This document shows positions 1 to 6,235 of a stretch of DNA of 11,826 bases, piece by piece (the stretch's first letter is position 1; each line of letters opens with the position of its first letter). This DNA comes from JBLIOB01 sp047639575. GTDB taxonomy: Bacteria; Bacteroidota; Bacteroidia; Flavobacteriales_D; Parvicellaceae. The position numbers and the translations under genes were made by a program. The notes beneath the pieces are model-generated. The model was not told where the DNA came from and did no database searches. It saw nothing but the letters and a program-made list of their open reading frames with translations. The stretch is from NCBI GenBank assembly GCA_047639575.1, contig JBLIOB010000117.1, forward strand, positions 1 to 11,826, in the 5' to 3' direction.

Positions 1-137
1 GCTCCTCCCATCATACATGCGCCACCTTGAGCGGTCGCTAAAGAATCAAATGTGTTTCCCGTAAAATAGGAAGTATAGTTTTGAGCTTGGACCGTGCCCA
101 AGAATAAAAAAGAAAATAAGATTAAGATGCGGCTCAT
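1..137 (-). CDS. Secreted protein, N-terminal 45 codons only (possibly cyanophycinase-like, S51)
   Basis: This is the 5' end of a gene that runs off the left edge. It starts with ATG at 137. Residues 1-19 (MSRILILFSFLFLGTVQAQ) are a clear signal peptide with a hydrophobic core and an A-Q cleavage region of the kind common in Flavobacteriales exported proteins. The mature part begins NYTSYFTGNTFDSLATAQGG and continues to a C-M-M-G-G-A stretch. From memory, this opening, with YTSYFTG followed by a GG..MMGGA segment, resembles secreted cyanophycinase-like proteins (peptidase S51 fold) of Flavobacteriales that often end in a T9SS sorting domain. That resemblance is a recollection and cannot be tested on 45 residues. 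The start lies 14 bp after the stop of the M14 peptidase gene, so the two are probably co-transcribed. Confidence 0.8.
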   Translation of the reverse strand, partial: MSRILILFSFLFLGTVQAQNYTSYFTGNTFDSLATAQGGACMMGG

Positions 138-151
138 GGTCTGTCGTTAGT

Positions 152-1885
152 TTACTCAATTCTAAAAACCGGATATCTCATATGACTCGATTCATAATTA
201 TCTGATCGCTGATAAATCCAATAAAGTTGTCCCCAATGGTTAGCTGCAAATTCAGTGTCTTCCTGTTTCATTGCCTTAAACTCTGCAGCTAATACTAAAT
301 CATCTTTCAGCATCTGCGCAGCTTTTTCTTCAAAGACATAATGGGAGAAGTACTCTTTCTGTTGTAATATTTCATCAAAGAAGTTCCAAGCAAAATAAGA
401 ATCTACTGCTGTTGGTTCCAACGTCTCTACCGCGAACCTTACATTTCTTTGATCTGTTTTAATCAGGTAATCGCCTTTTAAAAAAGAGATCATTTGCTCT
501 TTCTTTATTGCAGTAACATTGGAGTGCAAGTAATGTCCTTCGTAAGGCTTTGACTTCGTGTCATAATTATCGATGTAATATGATTGTACAATAAAGGATG
601 TGTCAGATCCTATTCTGCTCATTTCTACTTCGTTTGCTCTCAAACGGTCAATAACATCTTCCCACGCTTGAGGAATTACATAATACTTTGGTCTCTTCAC
701 AACCTTAGTGGCATTATATCGATTGTAATACTTAATATCCTTGGTCCAAGGTTTATCACGATTGTATCTATAAGTCTCTTGGCCAGTCACTTCACTTGTG
801 AAGTACTCAGCTTCATATCCCATGAAACTAAATAGGTCATGTTTACTAGTATCGAGCTTCCATTCTAATTCAAAATCCGTTTTGGTAGCGTCATGGGCAA
901 ATGCAGCTTTTCTCGCTTGTTTGATATCTGCAAAGTTTGCATTGGTATATTCTCCAATCACTTTTAAGAATTCATAAGTACTTTGTACTCGATCTGAAAA
1001 TGGTTTCCACATGTGTGTTTCAGTCGTAAATCCAATCGTGTTAAATAACGCTCCATAACCAGTACAAAATCTTGGAGATTCCATGTAGTCATAAATTCCT
1101 GAGTCTGGAGTTGGGCCCATTGAATTAACATAGGGCGCCATCGGGAATCCAACTTCTTTCATTTTAGAAAAAAGATCAGGAAGCATTTCCGTTTTTACCA
1201 TAGAACTCATTTTAGGATTTAGTTTATCTAATTGAGTGGTCAATAAAGTCATTGTATATTGATAATCTGCCCCATTAGAGGTATGCGTGTCGACCAATAC
1301 ATCTGGATTCAGCCCGTGAAATATTTTAACAAAAATGTCGGCATTTTGAGAATCCATTTTAATGAAATCTCTGTTCAGATCAAGATTTTTTGAGTTCCCC
1401 CGAAAGCCATATTCAGCAGGTCCATTCTGATTCGCTCTACTACAGCATCCACGGTTAATTGATCCACCTACATTGTAAACAGGAATTATCCCAATGACTA
1501 CGTTTTTCATTTTATCCTCGAATTTTGGATCTTTTAATAAGTTAGTCGCAAAATTAATGCAGCCATCAATGCCACATGGTTCACCAGGATGAATACCGTT
1601 ATTGATCATTAATACAGCTTTGGATTCTTCGTTTTTAGGATCGAATTTTTTGTCTTTGTCAATGATGAAGACGTAAATGTCTTTTCCACAATCCGCATCA
1701 CCAACTCGAATCATTTTAGCCACATCAAATTTCTCAGCTAATTTTTTATAGGCTGCAATGGTATTCTCGTAAGTCAACGAATGATTCTTTTTGTAATCGA
1801 GAATATTGAATGTTGAAGTTTGAGCAACGGTTCCTGTAGCAATGAATAAACAGATTGCCAATAAGGTGCATTGTATTGAATTCAT
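152..1885 (-). CDS. Secreted M14-family zinc carboxypeptidase
   Basis: The product is 577 residues from the ATG at 1885. It has a signal peptide (residues 1-22, ending in G-T-V-A-Q) and a single-zinc carboxypeptidase domain of the M14 family. The zinc ligands are H99 and E102 (H-P-G-E within NNGIHPGEPCG) and H201 (DTHTSNGADY). An NRD motif at 171-173 occupies the place of the family's substrate-binding Asn-Arg, and E289 in the T-E-T-H segment is the best candidate for the catalytic glutamate. All parts needed for activity therefore appear present. It should remove C-terminal residues from peptides or act on peptidoglycan-type peptides in the periplasm or outside the cell; the substrate cannot be read from the sequence. 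About 270 residues follow the catalytic part and I do not recognise them. The frame stays open to a TTG at 1918, but that start would put 11 polar residues before the signal peptide and overlap the upstream stop codon, so ATG 1885 is chosen. It follows the phospholipase-fold gene by 29 bp. Confidence 0.9.
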   Translation of the reverse strand: MNSIQCTLLAICLFIATGTVAQTSTFNILDYKKNHSLTYENTIAAYKKLAEKFDVAKMIRVGDADCGKDIYVFIIDKDKKFDPKNEESKAVLMINNGIHPGEPCGIDGCINFATNLLKDPKFEDKMKNVVIGIIPVYNVGGSINRGCCSRANQNGPAEYGFRGNSKNLDLNRDFIKMDSQNADIFVKIFHGLNPDVLVDTHTSNGADYQYTMTLLTTQLDKLNPKMSSMVKTEMLPDLFSKMKEVGFPMAPYVNSMGPTPDSGIYDYMESPRFCTGYGALFNTIGFTTETHMWKPFSDRVQSTYEFLKVIGEYTNANFADIKQARKAAFAHDATKTDFELEWKLDTSKHDLFSFMGYEAEYFTSEVTGQETYRYNRDKPWTKDIKYYNRYNATKVVKRPKYYVIPQAWEDVIDRLRANEVEMSRIGSDTSFIVQSYYIDNYDTKSKPYEGHYLHSNVTAIKKEQMISFLKGDYLIKTDQRNVRFAVETLEPTAVDSYFAWNFFDEILQQKEYFSHYVFEEKAAQMLKDDLVLAAEFKAMKQEDTEFAANHWGQLYWIYQRSDNYESSHMRYPVFRIE

Positions 1886-1914
1886 AAGTTGATCTAGATT
1901 ATTTCGGGGCTTAA

Positions 1915-2937
1915 TCAATCGTCATGATTACGGCCTTTAATCTTACCGCCTCTGCCATGACCTGAATTTGCATTTTTAATCTCTTCGTCTAGTTTGCTAG
2001 AAATCGATTTGTTAAGTAATTCGGTTAAATCGGGCTTCCCAGCTTTGATCCAAGCCGTATACCAGAAACTTCCAATAGTATGAATTGCACTTCGCATTCT
2101 TCGCTCAACCATACCGTTCATTCTATCATCGAAAGCTTTTGAAAAATCTTCTGAGTAGACTTTCATAATAACTGCTCCTCTGTTTTCGAAACTGTATTTC
2201 TTATCAGCATCAAATTCTGCAGTCAACTCTTTTTCAATTCTTAAGACACTGTCCACAGCAATGTTACTCGCTTTAACAGTTTCCCAAGCTTTGTCTAAAG
2301 GAATTTCAACATATTCAGCCTGGCCAACAAAGTAGTCCCAATCTTCGGCAATTAACTCCGGGATTCTAGATTCCCAAAATCCATGAATTCCATATTGCCC
2401 AGTCATCTGACCATTGTAGTTTTCAGTAGTATGCAACGGCACATGTGCGTCTCCAACATAATGACCCAAGTCAGACGAGAGTCTCAATATTCGGTCTAAG
2501 TTCTTTTCTTTAAATGCTTTTGTTAGCCTACCAACCATTACGTCTAAATGCCAAGGGACAATGCCGTATGCATTTAGGGTGTCCTCTGTAAACTTAGCAA
2601 CTGCGTCTTCCCATTTCTTGGGAACTACTGCAAACGGGTCTTCTCCGTTATGTACATAATGATCGATGTCAATGTAATGACGAGGAGCCTCACCACTTGC
2701 CGCATACCTTCTTTTGTCTGGATCTACGGCATGTTCTGTAATGAACTCTATATTCGATTTGTAAAAGGTGAAAAGTTCAGGCGGCATGGTGAAAACAGCC
2801 ATCCGGTTAATTCTTTTATGTCCATAAAATCCCCAGGCAGATACGCAATTAGCATGATTCACTTGAATTTTTGGTTCATTTGCAGAAAACGAAACAAGAA
2901 ATATGGAGAGGAGGCCTAAGCCTAAGATTCTTTTCAC
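1915..2937 (-). CDS. Secreted zinc-dependent phospholipase C / S1-P1 nuclease-fold hydrolase
   Basis: This 340-residue exported enzyme has the trinuclear-zinc fold shared by Bacillus cereus phospholipase C and the S1/P1 nucleases. Candidate zinc ligands are all visible: W35, H40, D72, H87, H159, D163, H169, H185 and E189. The H159-x3-D163-x5-H169 core (GHYVGDAHVPLH) and H185-x3-E189 (IHGFWE) are the strongest matches. The last ligand is Glu, as in phospholipase C, where P1 nuclease has Asp. The W-x4-H and D-x14-H spacings are those of P1. It would cleave phosphodiester bonds in phospholipids or nucleic acids; which one cannot be decided here. A signal peptide (about residues 1-19) is followed by about 15 residues before W35, whose free amino group is a zinc ligand in this fold, which suggests a propeptide. 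No in-frame ATG is suitably placed. GTG at 2937 is preferred because it gives M-K-R followed by a hydrophobic core; TTG at 2952 would add five residues. The C-terminal tail is glycine-rich and basic. Confidence 0.87.
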   Translation of the reverse strand: MKRILGLGLLSIFLVSFSANEPKIQVNHANCVSAWGFYGHKRINRMAVFTMPPELFTFYKSNIEFITEHAVDPDKRRYAASGEAPRHYIDIDHYVHNGEDPFAVVPKKWEDAVAKFTEDTLNAYGIVPWHLDVMVGRLTKAFKEKNLDRILRLSSDLGHYVGDAHVPLHTTENYNGQMTGQYGIHGFWESRIPELIAEDWDYFVGQAEYVEIPLDKAWETVKASNIAVDSVLRIEKELTAEFDADKKYSFENRGAVIMKVYSEDFSKAFDDRMNGMVERRMRSAIHTIGSFWYTAWIKAGKPDLTELLNKSISSKLDEEIKNANSGHGRGGKIKGRNHDD

Positions 2938-2948
2938 ACATTGAAAAT

Positions 2949-2972
2949 ACAAAAATTAGTCCACTAATTTGT
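2949..2972. repeat. Inverted repeat between comB and the phospholipase-fold gene
   Basis: The arms ACAAAAATTAGT (2949-2960) and ACTAATTTGT (2963-2972) are complementary over 10 positions, with two extra A residues in the left arm and a CC centre. The repeat lies within the 80-bp gap, about 12 bp before the GTG start of the downstream gene. On the minus strand it would read as an AT-rich hairpin followed by GTATTTTC, so it could be a weak terminator or attenuator after comB, or an operator. The right part also contains TAATTTTTG, one base longer than a TAnnTTTG promoter box. Confidence 0.4.
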
Positions 2973-3017
2973 ACGATTAGATGAAGGGATGTGAATTAAG
3001 AAGAAAGAAATTGATAC

Positions 3018-3740
3018 TTATTCTCCTGACGTGATTTTCCCATTTTTATAAATAGGTACAACATCTAGTTGATTAGGTGTTAAGCAATATTTAATATCCT
3101 CATTTAGGTTTAAATCTTGTAACCTTCTTCTGTGAGAAGACGCTTTTAAATAGGCTAGATAATTATCTTTCGCACTTAGATACAAATATTTGGATGCGAT
3201 AGTAGAATCTTCTTCGGATCTGAAATCACCTGTGGCTAATAGACCTTCAGCAATTGCGCCAGCACAAATACTGTCTTCCAAACAAAACTTATTTTGCCAT
3301 CCAGAACCAAGCAACATTACGTTTAACCTTTTTTTGTGGAGATAATTTATTACTGCTTCTAAATTCACTAATGACGCAATTACCATGTGGTTCGCTCTTC
3401 GAGCTGTGTGGATTGCTTGAGTGCCGTTTGTCGTAGTAATAACGACAGATTTACCTTTCAATTTAGGATCCATCCAACTAAACGGTGAATTTCCTAAATC
3501 GAAACCTTCAACTACTTGTCCCTTTCGCTCAGCTGCAACGATATATCCCTTTTGTCTGTACTCGATTGCTTCTTCAATGGTGGCAACTGGAATGATCTCT
3601 TTCACCCCATTTGCAATACCAGCCGCCATCGCACTGGTTGCCCTTAATACATCAATCACTACTACAATATCCGCACCATCAAAATGGAGGGGATATAAAT
3701 TAGGTGTAAAGCAGACTTCTACTTTAGGCCGATTTTCCAT
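3018..3740 (-). CDS. comB: 2-phosphosulfolactate phosphatase (ComB family)
   Basis: The 240-residue product matches the ComB family in length and in every block I know of: IDVLRATSA (29-37), ERKG..(V)EGFDLGNSP (71-86), TTTNGTQAI (102-110) and GSGWQNKFCLED (145-156). ComB enzymes are magnesium-dependent acid phosphatases that convert (2R)-2-phospho-3-sulfolactate to 3-sulfolactate. The step is known from coenzyme M synthesis in methanogens, and homologues are scattered among bacteria where the role is often unclear. The gene begins with ATG at 3740, three bases after the gcvT stop, so the two are almost certainly one transcript. No phosphosulfolactate synthase (ComA) or sulfolactate dehydrogenase (ComC) is seen in the window. 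In Bacteroidota, 3-sulfolactate could feed cysteate and sulfonolipid synthesis, but that is inference. The protein has no signal peptide and should be cytosolic. Confidence 0.92.
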   Translation of the reverse strand: MENRPKVEVCFTPNLYPLHFDGADIVVVIDVLRATSAMAAGIANGVKEIIPVATIEEAIEYRQKGYIVAAERKGQVVEGFDLGNSPFSWMDPKLKGKSVVITTTNGTQAIHTARRANHMVIASLVNLEAVINYLHKKRLNVMLLGSGWQNKFCLEDSICAGAIAEGLLATGDFRSEEDSTIASKYLYLSAKDNYLAYLKASSHRRRLQDLNLNEDIKYCLTPNQLDVVPIYKNGKITSGE

Positions 3741-3743
3741 ACT

Positions 3744-4829
3744 CTAATTAGCTTTATAAAAAGGTAATTTAACAACAACTGCTCTGAGCTGTTTGTTCCG
3801 AATTTGAATTAATAATTTGGTCCCAGCTTTCGCCATTTCTTTGGGAACGTATCCCATTCCAATTGCTTTCTTAACAGATGGACCCATTGTTCCTGAAGTA
3901 ACTTTTCCAATTTCATTACCGTCTTCATCCACGATAGAATAACCATGTCTTGGAATTCCTCTATCTAATAATTCGAAAGCACATAGTTTGTTCGTAATTC
4001 CCTCTTCCTTTTGCTTTAAAAGAGCAGTAGAATTAGTAAAGTCTTTTGTGAATTTAGTTACCCAACCAAGTCCAGCTTCTAAGGGAGATGTAGTATCATC
4101 AATGTCATTTCCGTATAAACAGAATCCCATTTCAAGTCTTAAGGTATCTCTTGCCGCTAATCCAATTGGTCTGATGCCAGATCCGGCACCGGCTTCAAAA
4201 ATAGCATCCCAAATTTGTTCAGCATCAGCATTGTTAAAATAGATTTCAAAACCTCCAGATCCTGTGTATCCAGTAGTTGAAACAATAACATTTTCAACGC
4301 CAGCGAATGTCCCTATTAGGAAAGTGTAATAGGGCATGCTGGATAAATCCATATCAGTTAGTGCCTGGATTGCCGCAGCGGCTTTAGGCCCTTGAACCGC
4401 TAGTAATGAAGTGTCATCGGATATGTTTTCCATTTCACAATCGAACGTGTTGTTTTTTGAAATCCAATCCCAATCTTTAGCGATGTTAGAAGCATTAACA
4501 ACTAACAAATACTCTTCTTCTGAAACTCTATAAGTCAAGAAGTCATCCACAATTCCTCCAGTCTCGTTTGGAATACAAGCATATTGCGCTTTACCATCAA
4601 ATAATACAGATGCGTCATTTGAAGAAATTTTCTGAATCAGATCTAAAGCTCCTTTGCCTTTTAACATAAACTCACCCATATGAGAAACATCAAATACACC
4701 AACACCATTTCTTACGGCTTCATGTTCATCGTTTACACCAGTGTATTGCACAGGCATGCTGTAGCCAGCAAATTCAACCATTTTAGCACCTAGTGCCTCA
4801 TGTTTATGTGTTAATGCAGTATTCTTCAT
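3744..4829 (-). CDS. gcvT: Glycine cleavage system T-protein (aminomethyltransferase)
   Basis: The 361-residue product has the normal length of GcvT and collinear family motifs: FDVSHMGE (46-53), GGIVDDFLTY (91-100), VNASN (111-115), TGYTG (187-191), ARDTLRLE (226-233) and SGTMGPS (312-318). It takes the aminomethyl group carried on lipoyl-H-protein, transfers the one-carbon unit to tetrahydrofolate as 5,10-methylene-THF and releases ammonia. D96 in GGIVDD fits the catalytic aspartate. The loop after TGYTG reads S-G where many family members have E-D; the following G-F-E is kept, so folate binding should be intact. The start is ATG at 4829 with AGGA just upstream. No gcvH or gcvP is in the window, so the glycine cleavage genes are dispersed here. 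It heads the minus-strand run that continues into comB, with a promoter candidate about 69 bp before its start. Confidence 0.96.
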   Translation of the reverse strand: MKNTALTHKHEALGAKMVEFAGYSMPVQYTGVNDEHEAVRNGVGVFDVSHMGEFMLKGKGALDLIQKISSNDASVLFDGKAQYACIPNETGGIVDDFLTYRVSEEEYLLVVNASNIAKDWDWISKNNTFDCEMENISDDTSLLAVQGPKAAAAIQALTDMDLSSMPYYTFLIGTFAGVENVIVSTTGYTGSGGFEIYFNNADAEQIWDAIFEAGAGSGIRPIGLAARDTLRLEMGFCLYGNDIDDTTSPLEAGLGWVTKFTKDFTNSTALLKQKEEGITNKLCAFELLDRGIPRHGYSIVDEDGNEIGKVTSGTMGPSVKKAIGMGYVPKEMAKAGTKLLIQIRNKQLRAVVVKLPFYKAN

Positions 4830-4879
4830 CTTCCTAAATTTTGTCTTTAATAAACCAAAGAAATATAAAATTCTTTAAT

Positions 4880-4892
4880 GTGAATAAATCAC
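4880..4892. promoter_or_regulatory. GTGA-N5-TCAC inverted repeat near the predicted gcvT start site
   Basis: GTGA (4880-4883) and TCAC (4889-4892) flank ATAAA. The repeat begins six bases downstream of the promoter box at 4898-4905, so it would overlap the transcription start. Its position suits an operator. The half-sites resemble those of CRP/FNR-type regulators (TGTGA...TCACA), but the spacer is one base short of the usual six and the arms are only 4 bp, so chance is a real possibility. Confidence 0.25.
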
Positions 4893-4897
4893 GATTA

Positions 4898-4905
4898 CAA
4901 ACTTA
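4898..4905 (-). promoter_or_regulatory. Promoter -7 box (TAAGTTTG) for gcvT
   Basis: On the minus strand this reads TAAGTTTG, an exact match to TAnnTTTG, the -7 element used by the primary sigma factor of Bacteroidota. It would start transcription near 4891 and leave a leader of about 60 nt before the gcvT ATG at 4829. I do not see a clear TTG at the expected -33 distance. Confidence 0.5.
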
Positions 4906-5007
4906 TTATTTTCTGCGGCTTTCATTTCATTTTTAGGAACAAAACCACTCTTAAATTATTGGATAGTGGAATGCAATAATGGACCAGAACTAGGACAATA
5001 ATTGAGA

Positions 5008-5127
5008 TTAAGTGAACCTATCACAATCCTTAGGCATGTCGCAGCTTCTTTTAACATTGCCATAAACACCTGTAAAATCATATTGATTCTCATTGCTTAA
5101 AGAGCTATAGATACAGCCAATTGAAAC
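5008..5127 (-). pseudogene. Possible remnant of a small lipoprotein or exported protein gene
   Basis: A 39-codon open stretch ends at TAA (5008-5010) and has no usable start. It begins V-S-I-G-C and continues CIYSSLSNENQYDFTGVYGN, then VKRSCDMPKDCDRFT. The residue mix looks like real protein rather than random frame, V-S-I-G-C resembles a loose lipobox, and in the same frame before the bounding TAA (5128-5130) the codons read L-S-L-L-F-N-A, as if a signal peptide had been interrupted by a stop. It could equally be a chance open stretch: 39 codons without a stop is not rare. I recognise no family. Confidence 0.2.
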
Positions 5128-5158
5128 TTAAGCATTAAAAAGAAGAGATAGTTATTTA

Positions 5159-6235
5159 TCAATCCAACACTTCATTGAAATATTGCAGATACAAATCTTG
5201 ATTGGCAATGATTGAGTATTCGTCTACGACTGTTTTTCTAGCTGCGTTCCCGATTTTTAATCGAAGTTCTTCCTGCTCAATTAAGCGAGATAATTTGTCG
5301 ACCCACTCGTCAACTTGATTTGCTAAGAACCCGTTCTCACCATCTTCGATGATATCTGAATTAACACCTACTGGCGACATTAAGGTCGGGATATTCAAGG
5401 CCATATATTGCAAACCTTTCAGCCCACATTTACCATTGGCCCATTCATCATCTGGCAAAGGCATAATCCCTATGTCAAATTCAGAAAGTTCTTTTACCTC
5501 ATCTGCTCGGCTCCAGGGAATTCCTTGAATGTTTAATTCTGCATTCTGGTAAGATCCATCACCAATCACCTTAAAATAAACGCTATCTCCGTACTTCTCT
5601 TGAATTTTCAAAAGGAAAGGAATTGCGAATCTAAAGTGTTGAATGGTAGTAACACTGCCACTCCAACCGATGCAAATTTTAGTGTTTTTATTGGGTTCAC
5701 GCTGATACTCATTGGTGTCAATCGTGGTGGGAATGATTTTGACGTTGCTATTGGTTTTAGAAGCGTAATCAGCTAAGTACTGGTTACCAGCAATTACTAG
5801 ATCGCAAAGGGCTATAATATCTCCAGTTTTTTGCGGCTTCTTTAAAAAGCTCAATGCTTTATTGCCGTCAGACATGTTGAGGATGAAAATAGCATCATCA
5901 AAATCGTAAATCAGTTTAGCTCCAGATGCCTTAAACTTCTTTTCGTATTTGATAGATCCTGTCGGAAGCGCATCTCTAAAAATAAAGATGATATCGAAAT
6001 ATTTTGCACGCGCTGCATCTCTTTTTCGTTGCTTGATGTATTTCATCATTAAACGAGCTTTCTTCCAGTAGTTTCCTTGACTGTAGAAAACTTTATCGTC
6101 TTCTGTTGTGATGAGGTAAGAAAGCTCACAATCAAACCCGTTCGCTTCCAAGAATTCCAAATACTGCTCGAATCTAAATCGTTGACCAGGCGAACGCTCT
6201 GTACGGTGAAGCGCTATGAAGAGGACTTTTTTCAT
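5159..6235 (-). CDS. Glycosyltransferase, GT4-type (GT-B fold)
   Basis: The 358-residue product resembles family-4-type glycosyltransferases of polysaccharide clusters. The N-terminal Rossmann-like half has R-S-P-G-Q-R-F-R-F-E (14-23) and YDFDDA (110-115), which recurs in this group. The C-terminal half begins near IGWSGS (189-194) and carries FDIGIMPLPDDEW (253-265) and the donor-binding block GKCGLKGLQYMALNIP (268-283) followed by SPVGVN. It should transfer a sugar from an activated donor to a growing lipid-linked or surface glycan at the cytosolic face; donor and acceptor cannot be predicted. The start is ATG at 6235 in an ATGA overlap with the methyltransferase stop, which gives M-K-K-V-L-F-I as expected; the frame stays open ten codons further but those residues do not fit the family. 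It is the last gene of the three-gene polysaccharide operon. Confidence 0.88.
   Translation of the reverse strand: MKKVLFIALHRTERSPGQRFRFEQYLEFLEANGFDCELSYLITTEDDKVFYSQGNYWKKARLMMKYIKQRKRDAARAKYFDIIFIFRDALPTGSIKYEKKFKASGAKLIYDFDDAIFILNMSDGNKALSFLKKPQKTGDIIALCDLVIAGNQYLADYASKTNSNVKIIPTTIDTNEYQREPNKNTKICIGWSGSVTTIQHFRFAIPFLLKIQEKYGDSVYFKVIGDGSYQNAELNIQGIPWSRADEVKELSEFDIGIMPLPDDEWANGKCGLKGLQYMALNIPTLMSPVGVNSDIIEDGENGFLANQVDEWVDKLSRLIEQEELRLKIGNAARKTVVDEYSIIANQDLYLQYFNEVLD

Larger units (their letters stand above)
4830..5158. other. 329-bp gene-free region between the glycosyltransferase and gcvT genes
   Basis: This is the longest stretch without a confident gene. Both flanking genes point leftwards, so it should hold the end of the glycosyltransferase operon and the start of the gcvT transcript. 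It contains a TAnnTTTG box (minus strand, 4898-4905), a GTGA-N5-TCAC inverted repeat (4880-4892) and a 39-codon open stretch without a start codon (5011-5127). A pair of 7-bp arms, TGCTTAA (5095-5101) and TTAAGCA (5128-5134), is too far apart for a terminator. I see no convincing rho-independent terminator and no glycine riboswitch. Confidence 0.7.

Noticed and set aside
584..835. An 83-codon plus-strand frame opposite the M14 peptidase
   Set aside because: It lies within a complete coding gene on the other strand and shows no known motif or promoter.
1886..1918. TTG start at 1918 for the M14 peptidase
   Set aside because: It would add 11 polar residues ahead of a normal signal peptide and overlap the preceding stop codon; ATG at 1885 is better.
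3421..3747. A 108-codon open frame on the plus strand opposite comB
   Set aside because: It is antisense to a gene with unmistakable ComB motifs, has no promoter or ribosome site, and its length follows from the codon use of the real gene.
4956..5093. A 45-codon minus-strand frame starting with ATG at 5093
   Set aside because: It overlaps the more protein-like 39-codon stretch in another frame, contains several internal Met codons of chance type, and has no recognisable content.
5095..5134. TGCTTAA/TTAAGCA arms as a terminator of the glycosyltransferase operon
   Set aside because: The 26-base loop, AT-only weak stem and lack of a following T run make this unlikely.
4830..5158. A glycine riboswitch upstream of gcvT
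   Set aside because: The predicted leader is only about 60 nt, too short for the aptamer, and the longer gap lacks the conserved glycine-aptamer core sequences I would expect.
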